Shown piece after piece: positions 1 to 7,970 of a stretch of DNA of 41,046 bases. This stretch comes from a bacterium (GTDB taxonomy: Bacteria; Margulisbacteria; Marinamargulisbacteria; SXXA01; JAHFDB01), in assembly GCA_023249195.1 (NCBI GenBank), contig JAHFDB010000008.1:1-41046 (forward strand). The letters are read 5' to 3'. The stretch's first letter is position 1; every line of letters starts with the position of its first letter. The notes under the pieces were generated by a model. It was not told the origin of the DNA. It was given only the letters and a program-made list of their open reading frames with translations, and did not search any database. Made by a program: the position numbers and the translations under genes.

Positions 1-1274
1 CTGTTGACAGTGCCTTGATGGTTGTCGATTCGGCCAAGGGTGTAGAGTCACAGACTTTAAAACTCTTAGAAGTCTGCCGAATGCGTAATACCCCTGTGAT
101 GACCTTTATTAATAAATTAGATAGGGAAGGCTTAAACCCTATTGAATTGTTGGATGAAATTGAAGATAAACTGCAACTAACCGTGTGTCCCATGAGTTGG
201 CCTATCGGAATGGGAAAATCGTTTAAAGGGGTCTATAGCCTTTACGAAAAACGCCTTATTTTATTTAAATCTCACCATACTCAGAATTCAGAGGATCGGG
301 TAGAAATTACAGATCTAGATAGCTCTCTTCTGGATGAATTGATTGGATTAGAGGCTAAAGAATTGAGAGAGTCGATCCAGCTCGTATTGGGAGTCTACCC
401 AAGGTTTGATCGAGAAAGCTATTTGTCTGGCACAATGACGCCTGTGTTTTTTGGGAGTGCAGTGAACAATTTCGGAATCAGAGAATTGTTGGATTGTTTT
501 ATCGATATGTCACCCATTCCTACGTCTCGGCAGACGACGGAAGGTGAGGTGCAGCCAACAAATCCCCATTTTTCTGGATTTATTTTTAAAATTCATGCCA
601 ATATTAATCCTAAGCATCGCGATAGGATCGCATTTCTACGCATTTGCTCGGGTGTTTTTGAACGTGGAAAATGGTTTTATCATGTAAGACCCTCTAAGCA
701 AATTCGGTTTTCCAATCCTACAGCATTTATGGCACAGGATAAGTCGATCATCGATTTTGCCTATCCTGGAGATATTGTCGGCATTCATGATACCGGTGTT
801 TTGCGCATTGGGGATACACTTACAGAAGGTGAGAAATTTCATTTTAAGGGGATTCCTAGTTTTTCTCCAGAATTGTTTAAAATTGTAGTAAATTTAAACC
901 CACTTAAGACCAAGCAACTTCAAAAAGGGTTAGAGCAGTTGTGTGAGGAGGGTGTTGCGCAATTGTTTACTCGTGAGCGTGATTCCCGCCAAATTGTGGG
1001 TACGGTAGGGGCTTTGCAATTTGAGGTTATTCAATATCGTCTTGAACACGAGTATGGGGCCTTGTGTCGTTTTGAACCCTTAAGTTTTATCAAAGCCTGT
1101 TGGATTTCTTCAGAAGATACAGAAACACTTTTTGCTTTTATTCAATCAAGAGGCCAACAAATTGCCCGTGACAATGAAGGGCGAACGGTATATTTAGCTG
1201 AAACTAAATGGAGTTTGGATCGGGAAATGAGGGAGAATCCGAAGATTTTGTTTCATTCAACTTCTGAGTTTTAA
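1..1274 (+). CDS. prfC: Peptide chain release factor 3 (RF3), 5'-truncated by window edge
   Basis: RF3 is the cytoplasmic translational GTPase that recycles RF1 and RF2 from the ribosome after termination. The reading frame is open from base 3, so the gene begins upstream of the window; the P-loop and switch I are missing. What is present starts at the end of the G3 region (VDSALMVVDSAKGVE), followed by the G4 motif NKLDREG, the domain II region (GIHDTGVLRIGDTLTEGE) and the RF3-specific C-terminal domain (VGTVGALQFEVIQYRL). About 424 codons are visible against roughly 525-530 in the family, so about 100 residues are missing. The last 71 bases overlap, tail to tail, the membrane-protein gene on the other strand. 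Family assignment is secure. Confidence 0.95.
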   Translation, partial: VDSALMVVDSAKGVESQTLKLLEVCRMRNTPVMTFINKLDREGLNPIELLDEIEDKLQLTVCPMSWPIGMGKSFKGVYSLYEKRLILFKSHHTQNSEDRVEITDLDSSLLDELIGLEAKELRESIQLVLGVYPRFDRESYLSGTMTPVFFGSAVNNFGIRELLDCFIDMSPIPTSRQTTEGEVQPTNPHFSGFIFKIHANINPKHRDRIAFLRICSGVFERGKWFYHVRPSKQIRFSNPTAFMAQDKSIIDFAYPGDIVGIHDTGVLRIGDTLTEGEKFHFKGIPSFSPELFKIVVNLNPLKTKQLQKGLEQLCEEGVAQLFTRERDSRQIVGTVGALQFEVIQYRLEHEYGALCRFEPLSFIKACWISSEDTETLFAFIQSRGQQIARDNEGRTVYLAETKWSLDREMRENPKILFHSTSEF

Positions 1275-2004
1275 TATCTAGATAAAAAACGGTCAGGATG
1301 CAATAGATAAAGCAGTATCCGAAGGCTTGAATGATAGATTCAAGGCTATTTCCAAGTGCAGAAAGCAGGGGGGCAAAGTTGTCATTCGTAGTGAGTGAGG
1401 GGGTTGTAACCCAAAGGCTCAGTAAACTGCAGATAATAATAATGCACAGCGTCAGGCTGGTTACCAGAAGGACTTTCCTAAATTCTGTTTTTACGAACCT
1501 ATAAGCTTCTTTGATTCCTTGAAAATAGGCTTTCTTTTCTAAAAGAATAGGGAGTGGAACCATTTCTAAAATGAGGCTAACAGGAATGAGCACAAGCGTA
1601 AAAATAAGGAGACTGATCATGGAAATGTCGACTTGTGTTGGAGGTGTTTTGTAAAAGACTTGGGTTGAAATCATTATGGGAATGATAAAAGGCCCCGTTC
1701 CAATCAAGAGAATCAGAAATCGTTGGAAGCTAATGTAGAGGGTTTTTTTCAGACTAAAGGGATGTCCTCGATAGACGGATCCGGCCAGCAATAGGGTGAG
1801 TGATTTGAAGAAAAGTTCTATGATCCAAGTTAGAACCATGACTTCAAGCATCAAGATGGTGTTGTTTTGTTTGAGAAAATGAGGAAAAAGTTGATGAAAA
1901 ATTTGGTTGGATAAAAAAAAGACGAGATAGGGGACTAAAAGAAAAGGGTCTTGCTTGATTAAGCCGAGGCTTTTTTTACATAGGTGAAGAATTGAAAATG
2001 GCAT
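1204..2004 (-). CDS. Unrecognised multi-pass integral membrane protein
   Basis: A 266-residue protein with about six hydrophobic segments (near residues 20-40, 50-75, 90-115, 125-150, 175-200 and 225-245). Its N-terminus, MPFSILHLCKKSLGLIKQDP, resembles glycerophosphoryl diester phosphodiesterase-type or DUF-type membrane proteins that begin with a short amphipathic helix, but I do not recognise a specific family. The C-terminal tail is hydrophilic (KTQKLNETKSSDSPS) and is encoded antisense to the end of prfC, ending in TAG. It lies 44 bases downstream of priA on the same strand and could be the last gene of the dus-EamA-priA unit. No clear Shine-Dalgarno sequence precedes the ATG. Existence as a gene is likely because of its length and membrane pattern; function unknown. 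Confidence 0.7.
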   Translation of the reverse strand: MPFSILHLCKKSLGLIKQDPFLLVPYLVFFLSNQIFHQLFPHFLKQNNTILMLEVMVLTWIIELFFKSLTLLLAGSVYRGHPFSLKKTLYISFQRFLILLIGTGPFIIPIMISTQVFYKTPPTQVDISMISLLIFTLVLIPVSLILEMVPLPILLEKKAYFQGIKEAYRFVKTEFRKVLLVTSLTLCIIIICSLLSLWVTTPSLTTNDNFAPLLSALGNSLESIIQAFGYCFIYCILTVFYLDIKTQKLNETKSSDSPSFPDPNSI

Positions 2005-2048
2005 AGGAGAAGTAGAGTAACATGTCTTTTCTTGAATTGAAATGGATT

Positions 2049-3995
2049 TTACAATACGGTTCTAGGTTCAAAATCAATAATAATTCTGACCGCTTTGGGA
2101 TAGCTAGAGAGGGTTTGTAGTTGGGCTTTTACAAAGGTTGTTTTTTCATGCGGAAATTTAAGTAGTATATTCCATCTAAAATGGTCTTTAATTTTTTCAA
2201 TAGGAGCAGGTTTGGGTCCCATGATGCGAATGTCTAGGCCTAAAAATTTTTTTTGAAGATCTTTGGATAATTCCCCGGCTGTTTTTTTGAGTGTATTTTC
2301 AAGTTTTGATGACAATATGATATTGATAAGCTCAGAAAAAGGGGGGTAGGCCAAGGCTTTTCGATACGATAATTCTTCTTCATAGAAAGAGAGGAAATCG
2401 TGGGTACTTGCATGTTGAATAGCGTAATGTTCGGGTTGAAGGGTTTGGACAATCACTTTGCCGGGTCTTGATCCTCTCCCCGCGCGACCGGCTACTTGTG
2501 TGATCAGTTGAAAGGCACGTTCTGGAGCACTAAAATCAGGAATGTTGAGGGTAGTGTCAATTCCTAAAATGCCAACCAAGGTGACTTCTTCAATATGGTG
2601 TCCTTTGGCAATCATTTGAGTGCCTATAAGAATGTCTCCCGAGTCTTTGAATGTTTGCATAAGGGTGTGAATTTGTTTGGCTGTTTTGGCATTGTCGCGG
2701 TCGAGTCGAGAGATGTGGGCTTCAGGATACAGCGCATGCAATTCTGCTTCTACTTTTTGAATACCCATTCCGAGAAATCCGAGGCGTGGCTTTTTGCAAG
2801 CAGGACATGTGTGGGTGAGAGGTGTTTCAAAATCACACCGATGGCAGCGCAACCGCTTGTCTTTATGGTAGGTGAGACTCAGAACGCATCTTGGACAGAC
2901 ATAGGGTTTGCCACACGCTTGGCAAACGATATAAGGCGCATAGCCTCTGCGGTTCAGTAGAATCATTATTTTTTCTTTGTTTTTAAGGGCATTGGCAATG
3001 CTTTCTTGCAACTTTTGGGACAGCATACTGCCTTTGTGAATTTCTTCTTGCATCGGAATAATATGAACCTGGGGAAGGGGTTGCTTAAAGACGCGTTGGG
3101 ATAAGGTAAGAATGCGCTCTGGGTGATGTGTGAAAAGAGAATAGGTGCACACGCTTGGGGTGGCGGATCCGTAGAGAAGGGGTGCGTTATGTTGGGCAGC
3201 CCTAAATTGGGCGATGCTGTGGGTGGTGTATCGGGGGTGGGTATCTTGCTTATACGAGGGTTCATGTTCTTCGTCTATGATAATAATGCCAAGACTATCT
3301 AAGGGGGCAAAAACGGCCGATCTTGGGCCAATGACAATGGGTGCGAGCCCAGACGAGATGCGATGCCACTGCTCTTTTCTTTGTTTGGCAGTGAGACCAG
3401 AATGAATAATGGATACTTGATCCCCAAAACGGGTTTGAAAGTGCTCAGAATACTGGGGTGTCAGTGCAATTTCTGGGACTAAAATTAAGACGTGTTTATT
3501 GAGTTGAAGATAATGATGGGCCAGTTGAATATAAAGTTCTGTTTTTCCACTCGATGTGATGCCGTGAAGATAAAAAGAGGGGGCTTCTGGATGTGTAAGC
3601 AGGGTATGTATTGCCTGTGTTTGATCAGTGGTGAGCGGATAAGGGGTTGCGAAAGGAATAGATTTTACAGAGGGGCTCTGCGCCGATACTTTTTTATCAT
3701 AGTAGGCGCCTATAATCGTTTGAAACGCTTTATAGGGTGTGACTTGATAGTGTGCTGTAAACCAAACAACAAGTTCAATGAGGGTTCTTGAAAGGGGTTT
3801 TATGTTTAAAACAGAGGTAATGGGTTTGATTGTTTTGAATGTGTTTTCGGTCTCTGATAGAGAGATAATGACGCCTTTTACCAAATAATTTCCAAAAGAC
3901 ACTTCAATGCTTTGTCCTACTTGGTGATCTTCTGTAGCAAGGTAGGAGTATGTGCCAGAAACGCCTCTAAAAACAAGGACTTGGGCGATTTTCAC
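2049..3995 (-). CDS. priA: Primosomal replication restart helicase PriA
   Basis: PriA is a 3'-5' superfamily 2 helicase that rebuilds replication forks away from oriC. The 648-residue product shows Walker A HGITSSGKTE (about 144-153), a DEEH box (241-244), and the PriA zinc region with eight cysteines (358, 361, 367, 370, 384, 387, 397, 400) in four CxxC pairs, followed by helicase motifs V and VI (IGTQMIAKGHH, QVAGRAGRG). I chose the GTG at 3995, giving a protein that begins MKIAQVLVF as PriA proteins do. That GTG shares the GTGA overlap with the stop of the upstream transporter gene, so the two are translationally coupled. A further 21 in-frame codons upstream fall inside the transporter gene and carry no PriA homology. 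Length is slightly short of the E. coli protein (about 730) but normal for the family. Confidence 0.96.
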   Translation of the reverse strand: MKIAQVLVFRGVSGTYSYLATEDHQVGQSIEVSFGNYLVKGVIISLSETENTFKTIKPITSVLNIKPLSRTLIELVVWFTAHYQVTPYKAFQTIIGAYYDKKVSAQSPSVKSIPFATPYPLTTDQTQAIHTLLTHPEAPSFYLHGITSSGKTELYIQLAHHYLQLNKHVLILVPEIALTPQYSEHFQTRFGDQVSIIHSGLTAKQRKEQWHRISSGLAPIVIGPRSAVFAPLDSLGIIIIDEEHEPSYKQDTHPRYTTHSIAQFRAAQHNAPLLYGSATPSVCTYSLFTHHPERILTLSQRVFKQPLPQVHIIPMQEEIHKGSMLSQKLQESIANALKNKEKIMILLNRRGYAPYIVCQACGKPYVCPRCVLSLTYHKDKRLRCHRCDFETPLTHTCPACKKPRLGFLGMGIQKVEAELHALYPEAHISRLDRDNAKTAKQIHTLMQTFKDSGDILIGTQMIAKGHHIEEVTLVGILGIDTTLNIPDFSAPERAFQLITQVAGRAGRGSRPGKVIVQTLQPEHYAIQHASTHDFLSFYEEELSYRKALAYPPFSELINIILSSKLENTLKKTAGELSKDLQKKFLGLDIRIMGPKPAPIEKIKDHFRWNILLKFPHEKTTFVKAQLQTLSSYPKAVRIIIDFEPRTVL

Positions 3996-4843
3996 TGGTA
4001 TCGAGTGATAACATAGATAGCGGTAAGGACCGAGCCTATCCCGAAGCCCGTTACCCAATCCAGGGTATCGTTAAAAAGCACGATACCAATGCAAATCATT
4101 AAAACGACGCTTGTGAGTTTGATAGAAGAAGAGACGGTTATGGGTGTGTATTTATAGCCTATAGTCATTAAAATTTGAGCAATGAACCCAGACACCCCGA
4201 TTAAAATGCTGAATAGAATATCTTTTGAGCTAGGAAGCACAAAGTGCTTCAGGGTTGGCAAAAGAAAAATGATAAAGCCTGTCATATAGAAAGAAAATAC
4301 AATGCTGATGGCGGTGTGTGATTCTCTGAGTTTTTTGATAGAAATATAGGCAAATGCTGTAAAAAATGAACCCAGAAGGGCTACCACGTCGGCCATATAC
4401 AGTGGGCCTGAAATGGGTTTGAAAATACAGATAAGCCCGATAAATGCCAGCGGAATAGCACTGATAGTAATAGCCTTCGGTTTTTCTTTTAGAATCAGTA
4501 CTGACCACAAAAAGGCCCAAAATGTGCCTAATGTATAGAGCAAGTTTTCTTTGCCAAAATGGCCCCATTTAAGTGAGTAAAAGAGACAGACAATAGACAT
4601 AACCCCCATGAGTGATCGCAGAAGCATAAGCAGGGGTGAGTCGACTTTGTACTCTATTTTCTTAGCAAAAAAAAAGGGAATCAGAAATAAGGCGGGTATA
4701 AATCTAAACAATACCATTTGATAGACAGGTATGGATCTCGAAACCATTTTAACCAGGGTAAAGGACAGTGCAAATAACCCTTCACTTGAAAAAAAGAGTA
4801 GAGGTCCGAAGTATCTATTTTTTGAAAATTTCTGGATTGGCAC
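3992..4843 (-). CDS. EamA/DMT-superfamily transporter
   Basis: A 283-residue inner-membrane protein with about ten hydrophobic helices arranged as two repeats of five, the signature of the EamA (drug/metabolite transporter) fold. Recognisable pieces are FSSEGLFALSFTLVKMV in TM1, the glycine-rich RSLMGVMSIVCLFYSLK, and in the second half GVSGFIAQILMTIGYKYTP. Substrate cannot be read from the sequence. The start ATG at 4843 overlaps the end of the dus gene by 29 bases and the stop overlaps priA by 4 bases (GTGA), so the gene sits in the middle of a dus-EamA-priA operon. Family call is confident; the exact start is less so. Confidence 0.88.
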   Translation of the reverse strand: MPIQKFSKNRYFGPLLFFSSEGLFALSFTLVKMVSRSIPVYQMVLFRFIPALFLIPFFFAKKIEYKVDSPLLMLLRSLMGVMSIVCLFYSLKWGHFGKENLLYTLGTFWAFLWSVLILKEKPKAITISAIPLAFIGLICIFKPISGPLYMADVVALLGSFFTAFAYISIKKLRESHTAISIVFSFYMTGFIIFLLPTLKHFVLPSSKDILFSILIGVSGFIAQILMTIGYKYTPITVSSSIKLTSVVLMICIGIVLFNDTLDWVTGFGIGSVLTAIYVITRYQ

Positions 4844-5789
4844 TGGGTTCTATCATAGTGCAGTTGCGAATTTCTGCAAGAATGTTTTGAATTTCTTCGA
4901 GAGATTGAACCTGAGACAACTGGGAACGATAGTGTTTTGCATATTGAAAATGTTTGATATAGGCAAGAAGATGTTTTCTGATTTCTCTGGTTCCAACCGC
5001 AAGCCCTTTATGTTCAATAAGCCATTGTGCATGGTTTTGTATGAGCGGAAGTTTTTCAACAAAAGACTTTGGTGCGGGGTCCTGTGAAAAAATCCAAGGA
5101 TTTCCGAATGTAGCCTGTCCAATTAAAAATCCGTCTAAATTTCCAAGTTTTTCAAGTCCGTCAGAAATCGAAGTAATGCCTCCGTTTCCCAGGACAGGGA
5201 TCGCAAGGTGTCTCTTCATGTCATAAACCGGTTCGAATTGAGCAGGCACGTTATAAGGTTCTTGATAGGTTCTTGCGTGAATACAAATCATATTAGCTCC
5301 TGCGTTTTGAGCTCCCTGTGCAAAGGGAATGAGATCAGAGCTATCACACCATCCAAGTCTTGTTTTAACCGAGACGGGAAGTTTTGTGTTGGAGGCTACA
5401 GCCTCAATAAGTTGAAAGGCTAAATCGTGGTTTTTTCTGAGGGCAACCCCGTGCTCAGATTGCACTACTTTTTTGGACGGGCAACCCATATTAAGGTCAA
5501 TCCCACTAAATCCCAAGTCTTCGCAAAGTTTGGTGGCAGTGATAAATGTATCGACATTTTTTCCAAAAATTTGAGCAATAACAGGCTGTTCATCAGGATG
5601 AAAATAAAGCTTCTTCAACAGGGTTTGTGCATTATGATGCAGCCCATCTGCAGAGGTGAATTCTGTGAGGGTAATGATGGCCGGATTGACATGTTTGCAG
5701 ACTCGGCGAAAGGCACTGTCTGAATAGCCGTCCATGGGGGCTAATCCGATAATCGGTTTTGGGAGATTTTTCCAAAATTCTTTGTTCAT
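4815..5789 (-). CDS. tRNA-dihydrouridine synthase (Dus family, DusB-like)
   Basis: An FMN enzyme that reduces uridine in the tRNA D-loop with NADPH. The 324-residue protein begins with the FMN-binding IIGLAPMDGYSDSAFRR, has the catalytic cysteine C103 in NMGCPSKKVV, the substrate/flavin lysine K142 in SVKTRLGW, and the phosphate-binding GNGGITS and GFLIGQATFGNPW segments. Length is typical of DusA/B/C (310-345). I lean to DusB-like rather than a proven position-specific subclass. No Shine-Dalgarno sequence is visible; a TATACT box on the minus strand (5801-5806) lies 11 bases before the ATG, so the mRNA may be nearly leaderless. It is divergent from the CDGSH gene with only 33 bases between start codons. 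Confidence 0.93.
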   Translation of the reverse strand: MNKEFWKNLPKPIIGLAPMDGYSDSAFRRVCKHVNPAIITLTEFTSADGLHHNAQTLLKKLYFHPDEQPVIAQIFGKNVDTFITATKLCEDLGFSGIDLNMGCPSKKVVQSEHGVALRKNHDLAFQLIEAVASNTKLPVSVKTRLGWCDSSDLIPFAQGAQNAGANMICIHARTYQEPYNVPAQFEPVYDMKRHLAIPVLGNGGITSISDGLEKLGNLDGFLIGQATFGNPWIFSQDPAPKSFVEKLPLIQNHAQWLIEHKGLAVGTREIRKHLLAYIKHFQYAKHYRSQLSQVQSLEEIQNILAEIRNCTMIEPSANPEIFKK

Positions 5790-5822
5790 AATTTAATTAA
5801 AGTATATTACTATTCCATTTCT

Positions 5823-6074
5823 ATGACTGATTTATCTCAAGATAAGCCTGTGATTGTAGATAAGCATTCCTTGGCTCTGAATATGGACCCTGGCATTTAC
5901 TACTATTGTCGGTGTGGCCGAACCAAAACCGAGCCTTTCTGTGATGGTTCACACGAAGGAACCTCCTTTGTTCCCAAAAAATTTAGGCTAGATATGCCTC
6001 AGACCGTGCATATCTGTGCGTGTAGATATTCTGAAAAAGCGCCTTTTTGTGATGGGACTCATCGACGGCTCTAA
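5823..6074 (+). CDS. Double CDGSH iron-sulfur domain protein
   Basis: An 83-residue protein consisting almost entirely of two CDGSH zinc-finger-like motifs, each of which binds a [2Fe-2S] cluster by three Cys and one His in the mitoNEET family. Site one is C29, C31, C40, H44 (CRCGRTKTEPFCDGSH); site two is C65, C67, C76, H80 (CACRYSEKAPFCDGTH). All eight ligands are intact. Bacterial members of this tandem class are small soluble redox or cluster-carrying proteins of uncertain role. It starts 33 bases from the divergent dus gene and its last 4 bases overlap the stop region of the AI-2E-type gene on the other strand. No Shine-Dalgarno sequence is visible ahead of the ATG. Confidence 0.92.
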   Translation: MTDLSQDKPVIVDKHSLALNMDPGIYYYCRCGRTKTEPFCDGSHEGTSFVPKKFRLDMPQTVHICACRYSEKAPFCDGTHRRL

Positions 6075-7141
6075 TTCTTTTTTAAAAAAAAATCCGAGTG
6101 TTTATAATTTTCTTTTAATGAGCCATAAAAATGTTTGAGTATCGCTGAAGTAGGGACTGCCAATACAATGCCCGCTATTCCGAGCAGATGTCCACCTACG
6201 ATAATCGCTAAAAGTGTGACAAAGGGATCGAGCCCGACTTTTCTTCCCATTATTTTGGGTGTAATAACAAAACTTTCAGACCCTTGAACAAATAAAAATA
6301 CACCCAAAATACCTGCCATATGTTCAAGGGGATAGCCATTTGAAAAACCAATCATTAATGACACGCTGAGTCCAATAAAAAAACCGACATAGGGAATGAC
6401 CATAAGATATCCTGTCATCAATCCGATCATGATGCCGTATTTTAATCCCACAAGCCACAGACCTGTGCTGAACATCAGTGCAAGGGTCGTACAGACAATA
6501 AACTGACCTCGAATATAGTTGCTAAGAATGGTGTCGAAAACCTGTGAAAAAGAGGCTAAAAAGGCGTGGTGTCTTTCAGGTATAAACTCTTGAAACTCTT
6601 TTTTTATTTTTTCATATCGGGCAAGTGCGTGATAGAAAAGTACCGGAAATAAGAGAAAGCTTAAAAACCATATAAAAGTATCCAACACATTGGAAAACAT
6701 TGATTTTAAAAGACTTGTTAAAGTAGCAATGCTGGATCCAGAGAGCGTCGTAAGGTGAGTTTTTATAAGGTGGGTGAGTTGTTTAGGCTCTATATGGAAA
6801 TAAATATCAAAGGATTCGGCGAGTTTTTCTATCGAATAAATGAACCCAATGGCGGTGTCTGGGATATCTCGAATAAATAGAATGGCTTTGTGAATTAATA
6901 CGGGAACAAGCAGGAAGCCCATCGCACTGAGTAGCAAAAATGTGCATAAAAACGTAATCCAAACTGAAAAGGTGTGGTTTAGTCCCCATTTTTGAAGTTT
7001 TTTTACGATAGGGTAACACAGATAGGCCAAGAAAAAAGAAAACAATAAGGGGACTAAAATGTTGCCCAATAGATGTGCCAGAATAACCAGGGCTGTCATC
7101 CAAAGTATGGGGTAGGCGTAGTGTGTAAGTTTGTGTGACAT
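6071..7141 (-). CDS. AI-2E family transporter (PerM/YdiK/TqsA-type membrane protein)
   Basis: A 356-residue inner-membrane protein with seven to eight transmembrane helices: a pair near residues 15-65, one near 65-90, a long soluble insert (about 100-150), and a C-terminal bundle. The family hallmarks are present in the second half: IRGQFIVCTTLALMFSTGLWL, the conserved MVIPYVGFFIG, and PKIMGRKVGLDPFVTLLAII. Members have been linked to autoinducer-2 export, Na+/H+ antiport and unknown functions, so substrate is not inferred. I use the ATG at 7141; an in-frame TTG at 7156 would add five residues. A TATATA box ends 5 bases before this ATG with no Shine-Dalgarno sequence, compatible with a leaderless mRNA. 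Confidence 0.9.
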   Translation of the reverse strand: MSHKLTHYAYPILWMTALVILAHLLGNILVPLLFSFFLAYLCYPIVKKLQKWGLNHTFSVWITFLCTFLLLSAMGFLLVPVLIHKAILFIRDIPDTAIGFIYSIEKLAESFDIYFHIEPKQLTHLIKTHLTTLSGSSIATLTSLLKSMFSNVLDTFIWFLSFLLFPVLFYHALARYEKIKKEFQEFIPERHHAFLASFSQVFDTILSNYIRGQFIVCTTLALMFSTGLWLVGLKYGIMIGLMTGYLMVIPYVGFFIGLSVSLMIGFSNGYPLEHMAGILGVFLFVQGSESFVITPKIMGRKVGLDPFVTLLAIIVGGHLLGIAGIVLAVPTSAILKHFYGSLKENYKHSDFFLKKN

Positions 7142-7240
7142 GTGTTTATATACCAAGAAATTTCAATGTTTTTTCTGACGATAACACGGGCATTCTCACA
7201 TTAAGTCATCATTGAATCAAGTCTAATAAGGAGATTACTC

Positions 7241-7330
7241 ATGAAAACATGCTTTTTTGGTCAAGATAATATGGAAGAATATTTAGGGATTAGGGACAGT
7301 ATTTTTTTTGATGATGATTTTGATTTTTAA
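7241..7330 (+). CDS. Small ORF, 29 codons, unrecognised acidic peptide
   Basis: A short ORF in the 185-base space between the divergent start of the AI-2E-type gene and the 3' end of the carbonic anhydrase-like gene. It has one of the best ribosome binding sites in the window (TAAGGAG, 7 bases before the ATG). The peptide begins MKTCFFGQDNMEEYLG and ends in an acidic, phenylalanine-rich tail (FFDDDFDF). No signal peptide or membrane helix is evident. Its TAA overlaps the convergent stop of the next gene by 4 bases. Support comes only from the ribosome site and the neat packing; I do not recognise a family, and it could be a leader peptide or chance ORF. Confidence 0.45.
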   Translation: MKTCFFGQDNMEEYLGIRDSIFFDDDFDF

Positions 7331-7857
7331 TAATTTCGGTGTAACTGGCTAAGTTCAATATATTTTAAGGCCCACTTGATGTTGGTTTCAAGCGTAGTAC
7401 TGGGAAGCTTCTTGATAAAGGAAGCCGGGATACCTGCTACCAATGAATAAGGTTCAACACACATGTTTTCTTTTACAACCGCGCCTGCGGCTACTATGGA
7501 GCCTGTTTTAATGACCGCGCCGTTGAGAATAATGGCACCCATGCCGATCAGGCAGCCATCTTCAATCAGACACCCATGTAAGATTGCATTGTGACCTACA
7601 GTAACGTCGTTTCCTACAATGCACGCTTTGTTGTTTTCTAAATGTAAAACACAGCCATCTTGAATGTTTGAACGCTCTCCAATTTCAATTCTATTAATAT
7701 CTCCCCTCAAAACAGCGTTATACCAAACCGAGGCATTTTGTTTTAATGTTACATCGCCTATGACCTGTGCTCCAGGCGCAACAAAGGCGGTGGGGTGCAG
7801 AGTCGGTCTTTTTGTTAACGTATTCTTAGGCAGGTCTGTTTTAGTGTCATTATTCAT
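7327..7857 (-). CDS. Gamma carbonic anhydrase-like left-handed beta-helix protein (YrdA/PaaY type)
   Basis: A 176-residue hexapeptide-repeat protein. Repeats run from about residue 20 to 150 (HPTAFVAPGAQVIGDVTLKQ, VRVGDINR-like LRGDINRIEIGERSNIQDGC, VTVGHNAILHGC, LIGMGAIILNGAVIK), with the metal-site histidines of the family in LHLENN, VGHNAILHGC. The product is a cytoplasmic trimer; some members are Zn/Fe carbonic anhydrases, others have no known activity. I chose the ATG at 7857, because residues upstream (to a start at 7911) are not part of the fold and would run into the carA promoter. It is divergent from carA and convergent with the 29-codon ORF. Confidence 0.9.
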   Translation of the reverse strand: MNNDTKTDLPKNTLTKRPTLHPTAFVAPGAQVIGDVTLKQNASVWYNAVLRGDINRIEIGERSNIQDGCVLHLENNKACIVGNDVTVGHNAILHGCLIEDGCLIGMGAIILNGAVIKTGSIVAAGAVVKENMCVEPYSLVAGIPASFIKKLPSTTLETNIKWALKYIELSQLHRNY

Positions 7858-7901
7858 TATCGGTCTATTTTGACAGGAAACAGAACAGAAGAAAAGGTGG
7901 G

Positions 7902-7930
7902 TTGCCAACAAGCAGGATCTCTTATAGAAT
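7902..7930 (+). promoter_or_regulatory. Predicted sigma70-type promoter for the carA operon
   Basis: TTGCCA (7902-7907), a 17-base spacer and TAGAAT (7925-7930), each box one mismatch from consensus. The inferred start near 7937 gives a leader of about 35 bases before the carA ATG at 7971, with GAGAGG as ribosome site. No attenuator or operator-like palindrome is evident in the leader. Confidence 0.55.
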
Positions 7931-7970
7931 TCAGCCGTGTTTTTTTGTACCTTTTGAGAGGGTTTCGAGC

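Noticed and set aside
2595-2960. A 121-codon open frame on the plus strand
   Set aside because: It is wholly antisense to the zinc-binding and helicase region of priA, with no independent signals.
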